Shown: positions 16,968 through 25,894 of the stretch, piece by piece
How positions within the stretch are numbered: the stretch's first letter is position 1
How the letters are laid out: every line of letters begins with the position of its first letter
NCBI RefSeq assembly: GCF_900142955.1
Contig: NZ_FRCP01000010.1
Span: 1 to 64,000, forward strand
Source of the DNA: Anaerosporobacter mobilis DSM 15930
GTDB taxonomy: Bacteria > Bacillota > Clostridia > Lachnospirales > Lachnospiraceae
Length of the DNA stretch: 64,000 nucleotides
Direction of reading: 5' to 3'
The notes under the pieces: generated by a model
What the model was told of the DNA's origin: nothing
Seen by the model: the letters and a program-made list of their open reading frames with translations, nothing else
The model's database searches: none
Made by a program: the position numbers and the translations under genes

Positions 16968-18851
16968 ATGTCATATACGTATGAAAATTACGACGTTGTT
17001 GTCGTTGGTGCTGGACATGCAGGTTGCGAGGCAGCTTTAGCTAGTGCAAGACTATCACTAAATACAATTATGTTTACGGTAAGCGTAGATAGTATTGCTC
17101 TGATGCCTTGTAATCCTAATATAGGGGGTAGTTCGAAGGGACACTTAGTAAAAGAGATTGATGCGCTCGGTGGTGAGATGGGTAAGAATATTGATAAAAC
17201 ATTCATACAATCTAAGATGTTAAACAAATCAAAGGGACCAGCAGTACATTCACTTCGTGCACAAGCAGATAAGCTAGATTATAGTAGTGAGATGAGGCAG
17301 GTTATTGAGAATACTAAAAATCTTACTGTAAGACAAGCTGAAGTATGTGAAATATTGGTTGAGGATGGTCAGGTAGTTGGCGTTAAAACATATTCTGGCG
17401 CAATATATTCTTGTAAAGCTGTGGTACTTGCAACAGGTACGTATCTAAGATCAAGATGTATATATGGGGACGTTAGCAATTATACTGGTCCCAATGGTCT
17501 CTCATCTGCAAATCATTTGACCGATTCATTAAAGAGTTTGGGTATTGAAATGCAAAGATTCAAGACAGGTACGCCAGCTAGAATCGATAAGAGATCAATT
17601 GATTTTACTAAGATGGAAGAGCAAAAGGGTGATGAGGTAATTGTTCCTTTTTCATTCACTAATAAGCCAGAAGATATTGAGAAAGAACAGGTATCGTGTT
17701 GGTTAACCTATACCAATGAAGAGACCCATAAGATTATTAGAGAAAATCTAGATCGTTCACCATTGTATTCAGGTGATATTGAAGGTACAGGACCTAGATA
17801 CTGTCCATCCATAGAAGACAAAGTAGTTCGTTTTGCAGACAAGGACAGACATCAAGTGTTTATTGAACCAGAAGGTAATTATACCAATGAGATGTATATA
17901 GGAGGAATGTCTAGTTCATTACCTGAGGATGTTCAGTACAAAATGTATCGTAGTGTTCCAGGACTTGAGAATGCTAAGATAGTAAGAAATGCTTATGCCA
18001 TTGAATATGATTGTATTAATCCAAACCAATTAAAATCTACACTTGAGTTTAAGAAAATAAATGGTTTATTCAGTGGTGGACAGTTTAATGGTAGTTCTGG
18101 ATATGAAGAAGCTGCGGCACAAGGTTTAGTTGCTGGTATGAATGCTGCTTTAAAAATTTTAGGAAAAGAACCTATCATATTAGATCGTTCAGAATCTTAT
18201 ATAGGTGTGTTAATAGATGATTTAGTAACTAAGGAAAATAAAGAACCTTATCGTATGATGACTTCCAGATCTGAGTACCGTTTATTATTAAGACAAGACA
18301 ATGCAGATTTACGATTAAGTAAAATAGGTCATAAAGTTGGATTAATCAGTGATGAACGCTATGAGGGTGTTCTAAAAAAAGAAAAGTTGATTAAAGAAGA
18401 AATGGAACGTCTGGATAACACTAATATTGGAGCATCCAAAGAGGTACAACAGCTACTAGAGGAAAATGGTAGTACACCACTCAAAACTGGAACGACTTTG
18501 GGTGAGTTAATTCGTAGACCTGAACTGTGTTATGAAGTAATTGGACCGATTGATAAGGGGCGTAAGGAATTGCCGAGTGATGTAATTGAACAAGTTAATA
18601 TTAATATTAAGTATGAAGGTTATATCAAGAGACAATTAAAGCAAGTAGAACAGTTTAAAAAGTTAGAAGGAAAAGTAATTCCTGAGGATATTAATTATGA
18701 TGATGTTCATAGTTTACGTCTTGAAGCAAAGCAGAAGTTGTCTTTAGTAAGACCTCATTCTGTAGGACAAGCATCTAGAATAGCAGGCGTATCACCAGCA
18801 GATATTTCTGTTTTATTAGTTTATCTATCTTCCTTCCATGGAAAGAAATAA
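16968..18851 (+). CDS. mnmG: tRNA uridine-5-carboxymethylaminomethyl modification enzyme MnmG
   Basis: A 627-residue FAD enzyme (GidA). The N-terminal dinucleotide site is VVVGAGHAGCEAALA; other motifs are MPCNPNIGGSSKGHLVKEID and SRSEYRLLLRQDNAD. The C-terminal helical domain binds MnmE. The length is standard. rsmG starts 12 nt downstream. Confidence 0.98.
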   Translation: MSYTYENYDVVVVGAGHAGCEAALASARLSLNTIMFTVSVDSIALMPCNPNIGGSSKGHLVKEIDALGGEMGKNIDKTFIQSKMLNKSKGPAVHSLRAQADKLDYSSEMRQVIENTKNLTVRQAEVCEILVEDGQVVGVKTYSGAIYSCKAVVLATGTYLRSRCIYGDVSNYTGPNGLSSANHLTDSLKSLGIEMQRFKTGTPARIDKRSIDFTKMEEQKGDEVIVPFSFTNKPEDIEKEQVSCWLTYTNEETHKIIRENLDRSPLYSGDIEGTGPRYCPSIEDKVVRFADKDRHQVFIEPEGNYTNEMYIGGMSSSLPEDVQYKMYRSVPGLENAKIVRNAYAIEYDCINPNQLKSTLEFKKINGLFSGGQFNGSSGYEEAAAQGLVAGMNAALKILGKEPIILDRSESYIGVLIDDLVTKENKEPYRMMTSRSEYRLLLRQDNADLRLSKIGHKVGLISDERYEGVLKKEKLIKEEMERLDNTNIGASKEVQQLLEENGSTPLKTGTTLGELIRRPELCYEVIGPIDKGRKELPSDVIEQVNINIKYEGYIKRQLKQVEQFKKLEGKVIPEDINYDDVHSLRLEAKQKLSLVRPHSVGQASRIAGVSPADISVLLVYLSSFHGKK

Positions 18852-18862
18852 TAGGAGATTGT

Positions 18863-19582
18863 ATGAGTAGAGAAGATATTTTAGTACAAGCAGCAAGAGA
18901 ACTTGATATTAGTCTATCAGAGATACAAGTTAAGCAGTTTATTAAATACTATGAAATACTAGTTGAATGGAACTCATTTATGAATCTTACGGGTATTACG
19001 GAGTATGAAGAAGTTGTAGTAAAACACTTCGTTGATAGTTTGTTGATTGTAAAATCCTTTGATATATCAAGTGTAGAATCGTTAATTGATGTTGGTACCG
19101 GTGCAGGTTTTCCTGGTATTCCGTTAAAGATTATTTATCCAGATATTAATGTAGTTCTATTAGATTCGTTAAATAAGAGAATTAAATTCTTGAATGAAGT
19201 TATTAATCAATTAGGATTAAAAAAGATAGAGACCATCCACGGAAGAGCTGAGGATTTTGGTGGGGATAAGAATTATAGAGAGAAATTTGATTTATGTGTA
19301 TCAAGAGCAGTTGCTAATCTTGCAACGTTATCAGAGTATTGCATTCCATTTGTTAAAAAGAATGGCTATTTCATTCCATTTAAGTCAGGAAAGATTGCTG
19401 ATGAAGTAGAAGAGGCTAAAAAGGCAGTGAAAATATTAGGTGGTAGTTTAGAAGAAGTAAGGCCATTAATGCTACCAAATACAGATATAGAGCGTTCTTT
19501 TGTTATTATACACAAAATAGAGAACACGAAAAAGATATATCCGAGAAGTGCAGGAAAACCATCCAAAGAGCCATTAAAGTAG
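18863..19582 (+). CDS. rsmG: 16S rRNA (guanine-527-N7) methyltransferase RsmG
   Basis: A 239-residue SAM methyltransferase (GidB). The N-terminal WNSFMNLTGI and motif I DVGTGAGFPGIPLKI are diagnostic. It is in the mnmE-mnmG-rsmG order typical of origin regions. ATAGGAGATTGT precedes the ATG. Two CATCC words lie in the gene (19235 and 19559). Confidence 0.97.
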   Translation: MSREDILVQAARELDISLSEIQVKQFIKYYEILVEWNSFMNLTGITEYEEVVVKHFVDSLLIVKSFDISSVESLIDVGTGAGFPGIPLKIIYPDINVVLLDSLNKRIKFLNEVINQLGLKKIETIHGRAEDFGGDKNYREKFDLCVSRAVANLATLSEYCIPFVKKNGYFIPFKSGKIADEVEEAKKAVKILGGSLEEVRPLMLPNTDIERSFVIIHKIENTKKIYPRSAGKPSKEPLK

Positions 19583-19635
19583 TGGTTAAAATATAAGTAT
19601 AAGTCTATGACCATCCATAAGAAAGAAGGGTATCC

Positions 19636-20070
19636 GTGTTAGAGGGTAAGTATTTGTTATTTGGAGATTGTTATGATGATGTTAATAAGATAAGAAAGCA
19701 ATGTACTAGTACCAGTATAGCAGATGTAATGGATAATGAAGCCCTGCATGTTATTGTGTATGAAGATAAGCAGCCGATAGCATGTGGACGCATGTTAATT
19801 AGTGAAGATCGATATATCTTTGATCATATCTATGTAATCAATGAAAAGAGAAATAATAAAATCGGTGATTTTACAGTGAGACTTTTAATTGAAAAAGCTA
19901 ATTTAATGTGTGCAAAAGAGATTATAGTATTATGCGAAGACGATAATAAGATGTTTTTTGAGTCATTAGGTTTTCTAGAGAGTAAGGAACCATCCAATGA
20001 TAATCAGGAAGGTATTAAGATGTGTTTAGATCTGAATAATTTTTTTAACGGGAAAAAGTGCTGCAAATAA
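19636..20070 (+). CDS. GNAT-family N-acetyltransferase (small)
   Basis: A 144-residue protein with the GNAT pattern: strand plus PIACGRMLISEDRYIFDHIYV, a weak acetyl-CoA loop region around EKRNNKIGDFTVRLLIEKA, and the C-terminal FFESLGF. It starts at GTG 19636 after GAAGGG. Substrate unknown. It is downstream of rsmG and ahead of a terminator, so it may be the last gene of that operon. Confidence 0.8.
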   Translation: MLEGKYLLFGDCYDDVNKIRKQCTSTSIADVMDNEALHVIVYEDKQPIACGRMLISEDRYIFDHIYVINEKRNNKIGDFTVRLLIEKANLMCAKEIIVLCEDDNKMFFESLGFLESKEPSNDNQEGIKMCLDLNNFFNGKKCCK

Positions 20071-20107
20071 AATTATAGAACTGATAAAATATTGGAGTAA
20101 AAAAGAA

Positions 20108-20144
20108 ATGTTGGGACTTCTGTATGTTAGTCCCAACATTTTCA
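20108..20144 (+). terminator. Terminator after the GNAT gene
   Basis: ATGTTGGGACT (20108-20118) and AGTCCCAACAT (20129-20139) form an 11-bp hairpin followed by TTTTC. It separates the oriC-proximal rightward operon from the convergent gene at 20198. Confidence 0.85.
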
Positions 20145-20197
20145 TGTTTACAAATATAAACATATTAGTTATTATATATAACGCTTGAATTATAGTG

Positions 20198-21145
20198 TTA
20201 TATAAATATAGATATATAATTACATAATTGATTAGGATTTTCGATCCAAGGTAATCCCTTAGAATTTGTTATTATAGCTGTTTCTATAGAAGGATTTAAT
20301 TCCATATATTCGTTAAAAATCTCTTTATAATTAGAATATCCTTCTCCAGTAACAAAGTAAATACTATTATTAATTGATTTTAGTGCATGTGTAATATTTA
20401 GATTCGTATAGTAATATCGAATGCTAACATCAACATACTTGGATGCTTCACCACTAAGGTGAGCAGCTTCAATCCTAGATAGAATATAGTTCCTTTTTAT
20501 AGTAGTAGGCTCAACAACTTGACTTATCAACTTCTTTGAGAGCCATGTATTACTATAAAGGAGATTAAAGATACTTGTACCTATAATAGAAGATTCCAAT
20601 AACGTTTTGTTTATCTTATTATTTTTATTTGGTACACGGTTTAATGTTCTGATACTTGGAGTATTAACAAACATTAATTTATCAATTATATCTGGATTGT
20701 AATTGCATACAGTAAGACCTATAGTAGTTGACTTACCTATACATACTAAGTTGGTTTTCTGTTTTATAACAGAAGTAATAAAATCGGTTATTAATTGAAC
20801 AAATAAGAAATTGGTATAAGTCATTTTAGGTTTATCGGATTTACCAAAACCAATTAAATCTATTGTATAAACAGTATAATTTTTTTCTAGCTTACTAATA
20901 AGTGATTTAAATTCATAACTAGATTGACTTGCATCTAGGTCATGAATCAATAAAATAGGAGTACCTTGTCCATTCTTTGTATAATAGACTTGTCCAAATC
21001 GCCACTCAAAATAATTACTATTTGGTAAATATAATTTTTCATGTTTTGAAGAAAAATAAAAAATTAATTTATTAATACATATGTTAATTGTGGTGATAGC
21101 TAATATAGCTAACAAAGCTATGGAAAACTTTTTATTTTTTTTCAA
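20198..21145 (-). CDS. Membrane-anchored alpha/beta hydrolase
   Basis: A 315-residue protein with an N-terminal hydrophobic segment (about residues 8-30), then an alpha/beta-hydrolase fold: PILLIHDLDASQSS, TIDLIGFGKSDKP and the nucleophile elbow region CIGKSTTIG. The last is unusual, since the classical GxSxG is GKSTT. An acid/His pair is not obvious by eye. It starts at TTG 21145 with GAGGG 8 nt upstream. Substrate unknown; likely acts at the outer membrane face of the cell. Confidence 0.75.
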   Translation of the reverse strand: MKKNKKFSIALLAILAITTINICINKLIFYFSSKHEKLYLPNSNYFEWRFGQVYYTKNGQGTPILLIHDLDASQSSYEFKSLISKLEKNYTVYTIDLIGFGKSDKPKMTYTNFLFVQLITDFITSVIKQKTNLVCIGKSTTIGLTVCNYNPDIIDKLMFVNTPSIRTLNRVPNKNNKINKTLLESSIIGTSIFNLLYSNTWLSKKLISQVVEPTTIKRNYILSRIEAAHLSGEASKYVDVSIRYYYTNLNITHALKSINNSIYFVTGEGYSNYKEIFNEYMELNPSIETAIITNSKGLPWIENPNQLCNYISIFI

Positions 21146-21555
21146 TGTATTATCCCTCTTTCTAAAGTAAATTAAATAAAAATATTAAACTAGAACTATT
21201 ATAGATCTTAAACTTAGTTGTTTCTCTTAAGTTATATTATATGCTAAATTGTTGGGACTTACAATTGATTTTTAAAGTTTAGAAGATTATATATGAATTA
21301 TTATTATTAAGAGTTGTATAAAAATAAAAAATATATAAAATTAGAATCAATAAGGTCGAAATTTATCTAATTTGAAAAAATAATAAATAAATATAAATTA
21401 TGTGCAAAAAATTCCTTTAATAATTTGTATTTCTGTTATATTATAGTATATATACTGTTATATAGTGGAATTTGTTCATCGAAAATTATAAGTTTACTAC
21501 TATATATGAATAAATTTACAAGAAAAAATAACAGTTAATAAAGTGAGGTAATCTA
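21146..21555. other. Divergent intergenic region, 410 bp
   Basis: Very AT-rich spacer between a leftward hydrolase gene and a rightward histidine kinase gene. It must contain both promoters, but no boxes stood out enough to call. No repeats or RNA genes seen. Confidence 0.5.
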
Positions 21556-22617
21556 GTGGAAAACATTAACAAAAATGAAAATACATTAGTACAGAGTACC
21601 CTAAGCGAAATAGCTGAAAGTTTATTAATAAGTGTAAAGAAGGAAAAGAACTCCTTGTTAATATCTATTCATGAGATGCAAACCAATATAGATATATTAC
21701 AGAAGAAAATAGTAACTTATTATAGAGATCAAAGTGAAAAGAACAGTGGTTTATTTAAAGCAAATTATGGACAAACCAACTATGAATGCAAAATTATGGA
21801 AAACAGTTTACATGATGAACAAAAGAGAATGGAAGAAATGCAAAAAGAATATAATAAAGCTTTATTAAAAGAACAGGATTTATCTAGATTAAATGATCAT
21901 TTAAAGACGGATAAAGTATGTAATTCACACAGGCTGGATGGTGGATTATATGATGATGTCAACGGACTGAAATTGTTAGAGACGCAAGAAATAGAGAGAA
22001 AACGTATTGCCAGAGAATTACATGATTCAACGGTACAGAATTTAACTAATTTAGTTCATAAAACAGAACTCTGTACCAAATTAGTTGATATAGATCCAAT
22101 ACGTGCAAAGCTAGAATTGCAAACAATGATAAACACAATAAAGACAACCATAAATGATATGAGGAATATTATATATGATTTACGTCCTATGTCACTAGAA
22201 GATTTAGGGCTAGTTATAACAGTAAAAAGATATATAAAACAATTTATTGATAGTACAAAAATAAAAGTAGTTTTAAATGTTGAAAATGAAAAACAAATTA
22301 ATTCTGATATCATAGATTTAACTTTATTTAGGATTATTCAGGAGGCTTGTAATAATGCAATGAAGCATGCCGGGGCAACTGTAATATATATAGATTTAAA
22401 ATATAGAGAGAACTGTATCGAGTTGACCATCGAAGACAATGGTTGTGGGTTTGAGCAATATATGCGTAAGGAAGATCAATATGTATCAAATAATTCTCTG
22501 TCTGGTTTTGGATTATCTATGATGAAAGAAAGAGTAGGACTTCTGTCTGGAAAACTAGAAATAGCATCGACTATCAACGAGGGAACAAAAATAAGTGTGT
22601 GTGTACCAATCAATTAA
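21556..22617 (+). CDS. Cytoplasmic sensor histidine kinase, DegS-like
   Basis: A 353-residue HisKA_3 kinase without membrane segments. Residues 1-130 are mostly charged coiled coil (sensor part). The phospho-acceptor motif is RKRIARELHDSTVQNLTN (about residue 155), and the HATPase_c domain has EACNNAMKHAGA, DNGCGF and GFGLSMMKERV. It starts at GTG 21556 after GTGAGGT. The partner response regulator is 33 bp downstream. By family, the pair resembles DegS/DegU. Confidence 0.9.
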   Translation: MENINKNENTLVQSTLSEIAESLLISVKKEKNSLLISIHEMQTNIDILQKKIVTYYRDQSEKNSGLFKANYGQTNYECKIMENSLHDEQKRMEEMQKEYNKALLKEQDLSRLNDHLKTDKVCNSHRLDGGLYDDVNGLKLLETQEIERKRIARELHDSTVQNLTNLVHKTELCTKLVDIDPIRAKLELQTMINTIKTTINDMRNIIYDLRPMSLEDLGLVITVKRYIKQFIDSTKIKVVLNVENEKQINSDIIDLTLFRIIQEACNNAMKHAGATVIYIDLKYRENCIELTIEDNGCGFEQYMRKEDQYVSNNSLSGFGLSMMKERVGLLSGKLEIASTINEGTKISVCVPIN

Positions 22618-22650
22618 CTATAGAATTATTCTTTTAAAGGAGAGCATAGG

Positions 22651-23295
22651 ATGGAACCTGTAAATATTATTATTATCGACGATCATTCGTTGGTTAGAGA
22701 AGGAATTAAACAATTACTTGAGTTAGATGGAGATATTAAAGTTAAAGGGGAAGCTGGTAACGGAGAAGAAGGAATTGAGTTAATTAAAACGACAAATCCA
22801 GATGTAGTATTACTTGATATTAATATGCCGATTATGAATGGTCTTCAAATGTTACAAAAACTGAAAGAGTATAATATAAAAGTAAAGGTATTAATATTAA
22901 CGATTCATAATGAAATAGAGTATTTGGCAAAAGCAGTCGAAATTGGAATTAATGGTTATGTATTAAAAGACTCTGATTCTGAAGTATTAAAGAAAGCAAT
23001 ATTTACAATTAATGATGGTGAAACATATATACAACCTAATTTAGCTCCTTTATTAAATGAGAAACTTAGTTATCAAGAAGAGAATGCAGCTATTAATGAT
23101 CTTACAAAAAGAGAAGTAGAAGTACTAAAACTTTTAGCAGAAGGATTGTTTAATAAAGAAATAGCATATAAGTTATCTATTAGTGAAAAGACAGTAAAAA
23201 ATCATGTGTCAAATATATTTAGAAAAATTGAAGTATTTGATCGTACACAGGCAGCAGTATTTGCAATTAAAAATAACTTAGTTGATATATTTTAG
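22651..23295 (+). CDS. Response regulator, NarL/DegU family
   Basis: A 214-residue regulator. The receiver domain has the acidic pair IIIDDHS, the phosphorylation site in VLLDINMP (about residue 54) and VLKD for the Lys switch. A LuxR-type HTH follows (LTKREVEVLKLLAEGLFNKEIA, ending KTVKNHVSNIF). It is the cognate partner of the kinase just upstream. AAGGAGAGC precedes the ATG. Confidence 0.93.
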   Translation: MEPVNIIIIDDHSLVREGIKQLLELDGDIKVKGEAGNGEEGIELIKTTNPDVVLLDINMPIMNGLQMLQKLKEYNIKVKVLILTIHNEIEYLAKAVEIGINGYVLKDSDSEVLKKAIFTINDGETYIQPNLAPLLNEKLSYQEENAAINDLTKREVEVLKLLAEGLFNKEIAYKLSISEKTVKNHVSNIFRKIEVFDRTQAAVFAIKNNLVDIF

Positions 23296-23373
23296 TAAAA
23301 TAAATCTAATAAATATATTTAAATTAATATATTGTTAATTGTAGATAATAGTTAAATAAAAATATTCACGTAG

Positions 23374-23411
23374 CTACCCTCAAGTATACCTTGAGGGTAG
23401 TAGTCTTTTTC
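23374..23411 (+). terminator. Terminator after the DegU-like gene
   Basis: CTACCCTCAAG (23374-23384) pairs with CTTGAGGGTAG (23390-23400), an 11-bp stem with a 5-nt loop, followed by TAGTCTTTTTC. Confidence 0.9.
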
Positions 23412-23485
23412 TTTTATTATTTTTATGTTCTTGTATTTTAGTAAAAATTATTCTAAAAATGTATATAACTTTTTTGTAATTAGCA

Positions 23486-23501
23486 TGTTTCACGTGAAAC
23501 A
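23486..23501. promoter_or_regulatory. parS site 1, upstream of the parA promoter
   Basis: A perfect 16-bp palindrome TGTTTCACGTGAAACA, the consensus ParB-binding parS site of Firmicutes. It ends 15 bp before the -35 of the parA promoter, so ParB binding or spreading could also repress the operon. Confidence 0.95.
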
Positions 23502-23516
23502 TTTTATGTATGTTAG

Positions 23517-23545
23517 TTGAATACTATTTATAAAAATGCTATAAT
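23517..23545 (+). promoter_or_regulatory. parA promoter
   Basis: TTGAAT (23517-23522) and TATAAT (23540-23545) with 17 bp between them, 70 bp upstream of the parA start. Confidence 0.75.
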
Positions 23546-23614
23546 TAGTATTGTTAATTTAATATACCTAAGTAAAGTAAAAGACAATTACATTACAAAT
23601 TTGGAGGTGGAAGA

Positions 23615-24382
23615 ATGGGAAGAATAATAGCAGTTGCTAATCAAAAAGGTGGAGTTGGTAAAACCACGACCGCTATTAATTTATCGGCATGTTTAGCAGA
23701 ACAGGGAATGAAAGTTTTAACTATTGATATTGATCCACAAGGAAATACTTCAAGTGGTTTAGGTATTGATAAAAATAGTTTGGAAAATACTGTTTATGAA
23801 TTGATGATTGGCAGTTGTGAATTAGAAGATTGCATTATACCAAGTGTATGTGAAGACTTATATGTTCTACCATCCAATGTAAATTTAGCAGGAGCAGAAA
23901 TTGAATTAATAGGTATTAATGACAAAGAATATATACTAAAAACCTATATTGACAAAATTAGAGATAAATATGATTTTATTATAATTGACTGCCCTCCTTC
24001 ACTAAATACGTTGACGGTAAACGCTATGACAACTGCAGATACAGTTCTTGTACCAATTCAGTGTGAATACTATGCATTAGAAGGGCTAACTCAGCTAATA
24101 CATACTATTAACTTAGTAAGGGAAAGATTAAACCCTGATTTGGAAATTGAAGGTGTGGTTTTTACAATGTACGATGCTAGAACAAATTTATCGTTACAAG
24201 TTGTAGAAAATGTTAAAGAAAACTTAAAACAAAACATTTATAAATCAATAATTCCTAGAAATGTACGTCTTGCAGAGGCACCAAGTCATGGAAAGCCTAT
24301 TAATATATATGATCCAAAATCAGCGGGAGCTGATGGATATAGAGATTTAGCACGAGAAGTAATAGAGAGAGGTGAAGGTTAA
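23615..24382 (+). CDS. parA: Chromosome partitioning ATPase ParA/Soj
   Basis: A 255-residue deviant Walker ATPase that positions origins and (in Bacillus) modulates DnaA. Walker A' is QKGGVGKTTTAINL, followed by IDIDPQGN and Walker B DFIIIDCPPSL. ATG 23615 follows GGAGGTGG. parB begins at the next base after the stop codon. Confidence 0.96.
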   Translation: MGRIIAVANQKGGVGKTTTAINLSACLAEQGMKVLTIDIDPQGNTSSGLGIDKNSLENTVYELMIGSCELEDCIIPSVCEDLYVLPSNVNLAGAEIELIGINDKEYILKTYIDKIRDKYDFIIIDCPPSLNTLTVNAMTTADTVLVPIQCEYYALEGLTQLIHTINLVRERLNPDLEIEGVVFTMYDARTNLSLQVVENVKENLKQNIYKSIIPRNVRLAEAPSHGKPINIYDPKSAGADGYRDLAREVIERGEG

Positions 24383-25297
24383 GTGGTAGCAGGAAGTAGA
24401 GGGCTAGGAAAAGGTCTTGATTCAATGATTCCTCAAAAGGTTATGCAAACTAAAGATAATAAAACAGATGTAAGAGCGAAAAAGAATGAGGACAATGTTT
24501 CACGTGAAACATTAATTAATATTAATCAAATCGAACCAAACAAATCACAACCTAGGAGAAATTTTAATGAAGATACTCTCCATGAATTAGCAGACTCTAT
24601 CAAGCTATATGGTATAATACAACCTTTAATATTACAAAAAAGGGACAAGTATTATGAAATTATAGCAGGAGAAAGAAGATGGAGAGCAGCTAAGGTTGCA
24701 GGTCTTAAAGAAGTACCTGCTATAGTCAAGGATTATAGTTCACAAGAAATTGTGGAAATAGCACTTATAGAGAATATACAAAGGGAAGATTTAAATCCAA
24801 TAGAAGAAGCTATAGCGTTTCAAAAACTAATTAATGAATATAAACTAAAACAAGATGAAGTTGCAGAGCGTGTATCTAAGAGCAGAACGGCTATAGCAAA
24901 CTCAATGCGATTATTAAAGCTTGATCAACGTGTTCAACAGATGCTGATTGATGATATGATATCAAGTGGACATGCCAGAGCATTAATAACTCTTGAAGAT
25001 GGAGAGATTCAATATCAAATAGCAACTAAAATCTTTGATGAAAAGTTAAGTGTTCGTGAGACAGAAAAACTTGTTAAAAAGCTATTGGAACCAGTTAAAG
25101 AAGAGCAAGATAAAGGCAAGGACTTAAGTTTTATCTATCATGATATAGAAGAAAAAATTAAAGAGATTATAGGAAGTAAGGTCCAAGTTAAACAGAAGAC
25201 AGAAGATAAAGGTAAAATTGAAATTGAATACTATTCAAAAGATGAGTTTGAACGTATAATTGAGTTATTTCAAACAATTAAGAAAAATCAAAGGTAA
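24383..25297 (+). CDS. parB: Chromosome partitioning protein ParB/Spo0J
   Basis: A 304-residue CTP-dependent DNA clamp that binds parS. The N-terminal GLGKGLDSMIP is typical, then the CTP-binding GERRWRAAK and ENIQREDLNPIEEA, and the HTH with VAERVSKSRTAIANSMRLL. It starts at GTG 24383, directly after parA. A second perfect parS site lies inside its own coding sequence. Confidence 0.96.
   Translation: MVAGSRGLGKGLDSMIPQKVMQTKDNKTDVRAKKNEDNVSRETLININQIEPNKSQPRRNFNEDTLHELADSIKLYGIIQPLILQKRDKYYEIIAGERRWRAAKVAGLKEVPAIVKDYSSQEIVEIALIENIQREDLNPIEEAIAFQKLINEYKLKQDEVAERVSKSRTAIANSMRLLKLDQRVQQMLIDDMISSGHARALITLEDGEIQYQIATKIFDEKLSVRETEKLVKKLLEPVKEEQDKGKDLSFIYHDIEEKIKEIIGSKVQVKQKTEDKGKIEIEYYSKDEFERIIELFQTIKKNQR
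24496..24511. promoter_or_regulatory. parS site 2, inside parB
   Basis: A second perfect TGTTTCACGTGAAACA, encoding part of NVSRET in ParB. The intragenic position is like that in Bacillus subtilis spo0J. It is about 1 kb from site 1. Confidence 0.95.
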
Positions 25298-25314
25298 TAG
25301 GCTAGGAGATAATT

Positions 25315-25827
25315 ATGGAAGTATTTGATAGTATAGGGTTAGATATAGGTTATGTGCTGTTGGGATCAATTGGTATAACATTGTTCATAGGTATTTTGTG
25401 TATTGTATTGATGTGTAAAGTTCACTCGTTAAAGAAAAAGTATAGAAGCTTTATGTCTGGAAGTACAATGGAAAGTATGGAGGACGAAATTAGCAAGAGA
25501 TTTCAAGAAATAAACAACTTACAAAAAGAAACAAAAGAAGTGGAGAATCGCGTTGTTCGTATTGAGGATACTTTAAAAGTGGTATATCAAAAAGTAGGTA
25601 TTGTCAAATATGATGCATTTAGTGAAATGGGTGGAAAGCTAAGTTTTGTATTAGCTTTATTAACGGAAGAGAATGATGGTTTCTTATTAAATTCTATGCA
25701 TAGTAGTAGAGAAGGATGTTACACATATATCAAAGAGATTATTAAAGGAGAGTCGTTTGTTATATTATCCGAGGAAGAAAAGCTAGCTCTAAAACAAGCA
25801 ATTGAAAGCAAGAACTTACATGCTTAA
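25315..25827 (+). CDS. DUF4446 family membrane protein
   Basis: A 170-residue protein with one N-terminal transmembrane segment (about residues 14-36), a coiled coil (about 60-95) and the C-terminal conserved block YDAFSEMGGKLSFVLALL then DGFLLNSMHSSREGCYTY. This is the DUF4446 pattern, usually found beside parB in Clostridia. Function unknown. It starts 17 nt after parB, preceded by AGGAGA. Confidence 0.88.
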   Translation: MEVFDSIGLDIGYVLLGSIGITLFIGILCIVLMCKVHSLKKKYRSFMSGSTMESMEDEISKRFQEINNLQKETKEVENRVVRIEDTLKVVYQKVGIVKYDAFSEMGGKLSFVLALLTEENDGFLLNSMHSSREGCYTYIKEIIKGESFVILSEEEKLALKQAIESKNLHA

Positions 25828-25894
25828 TTAGGATAGTACTATAGTATTGTCGATAATCGTTTTTAACAATACAATATAGTATTAGGGTGATTAA

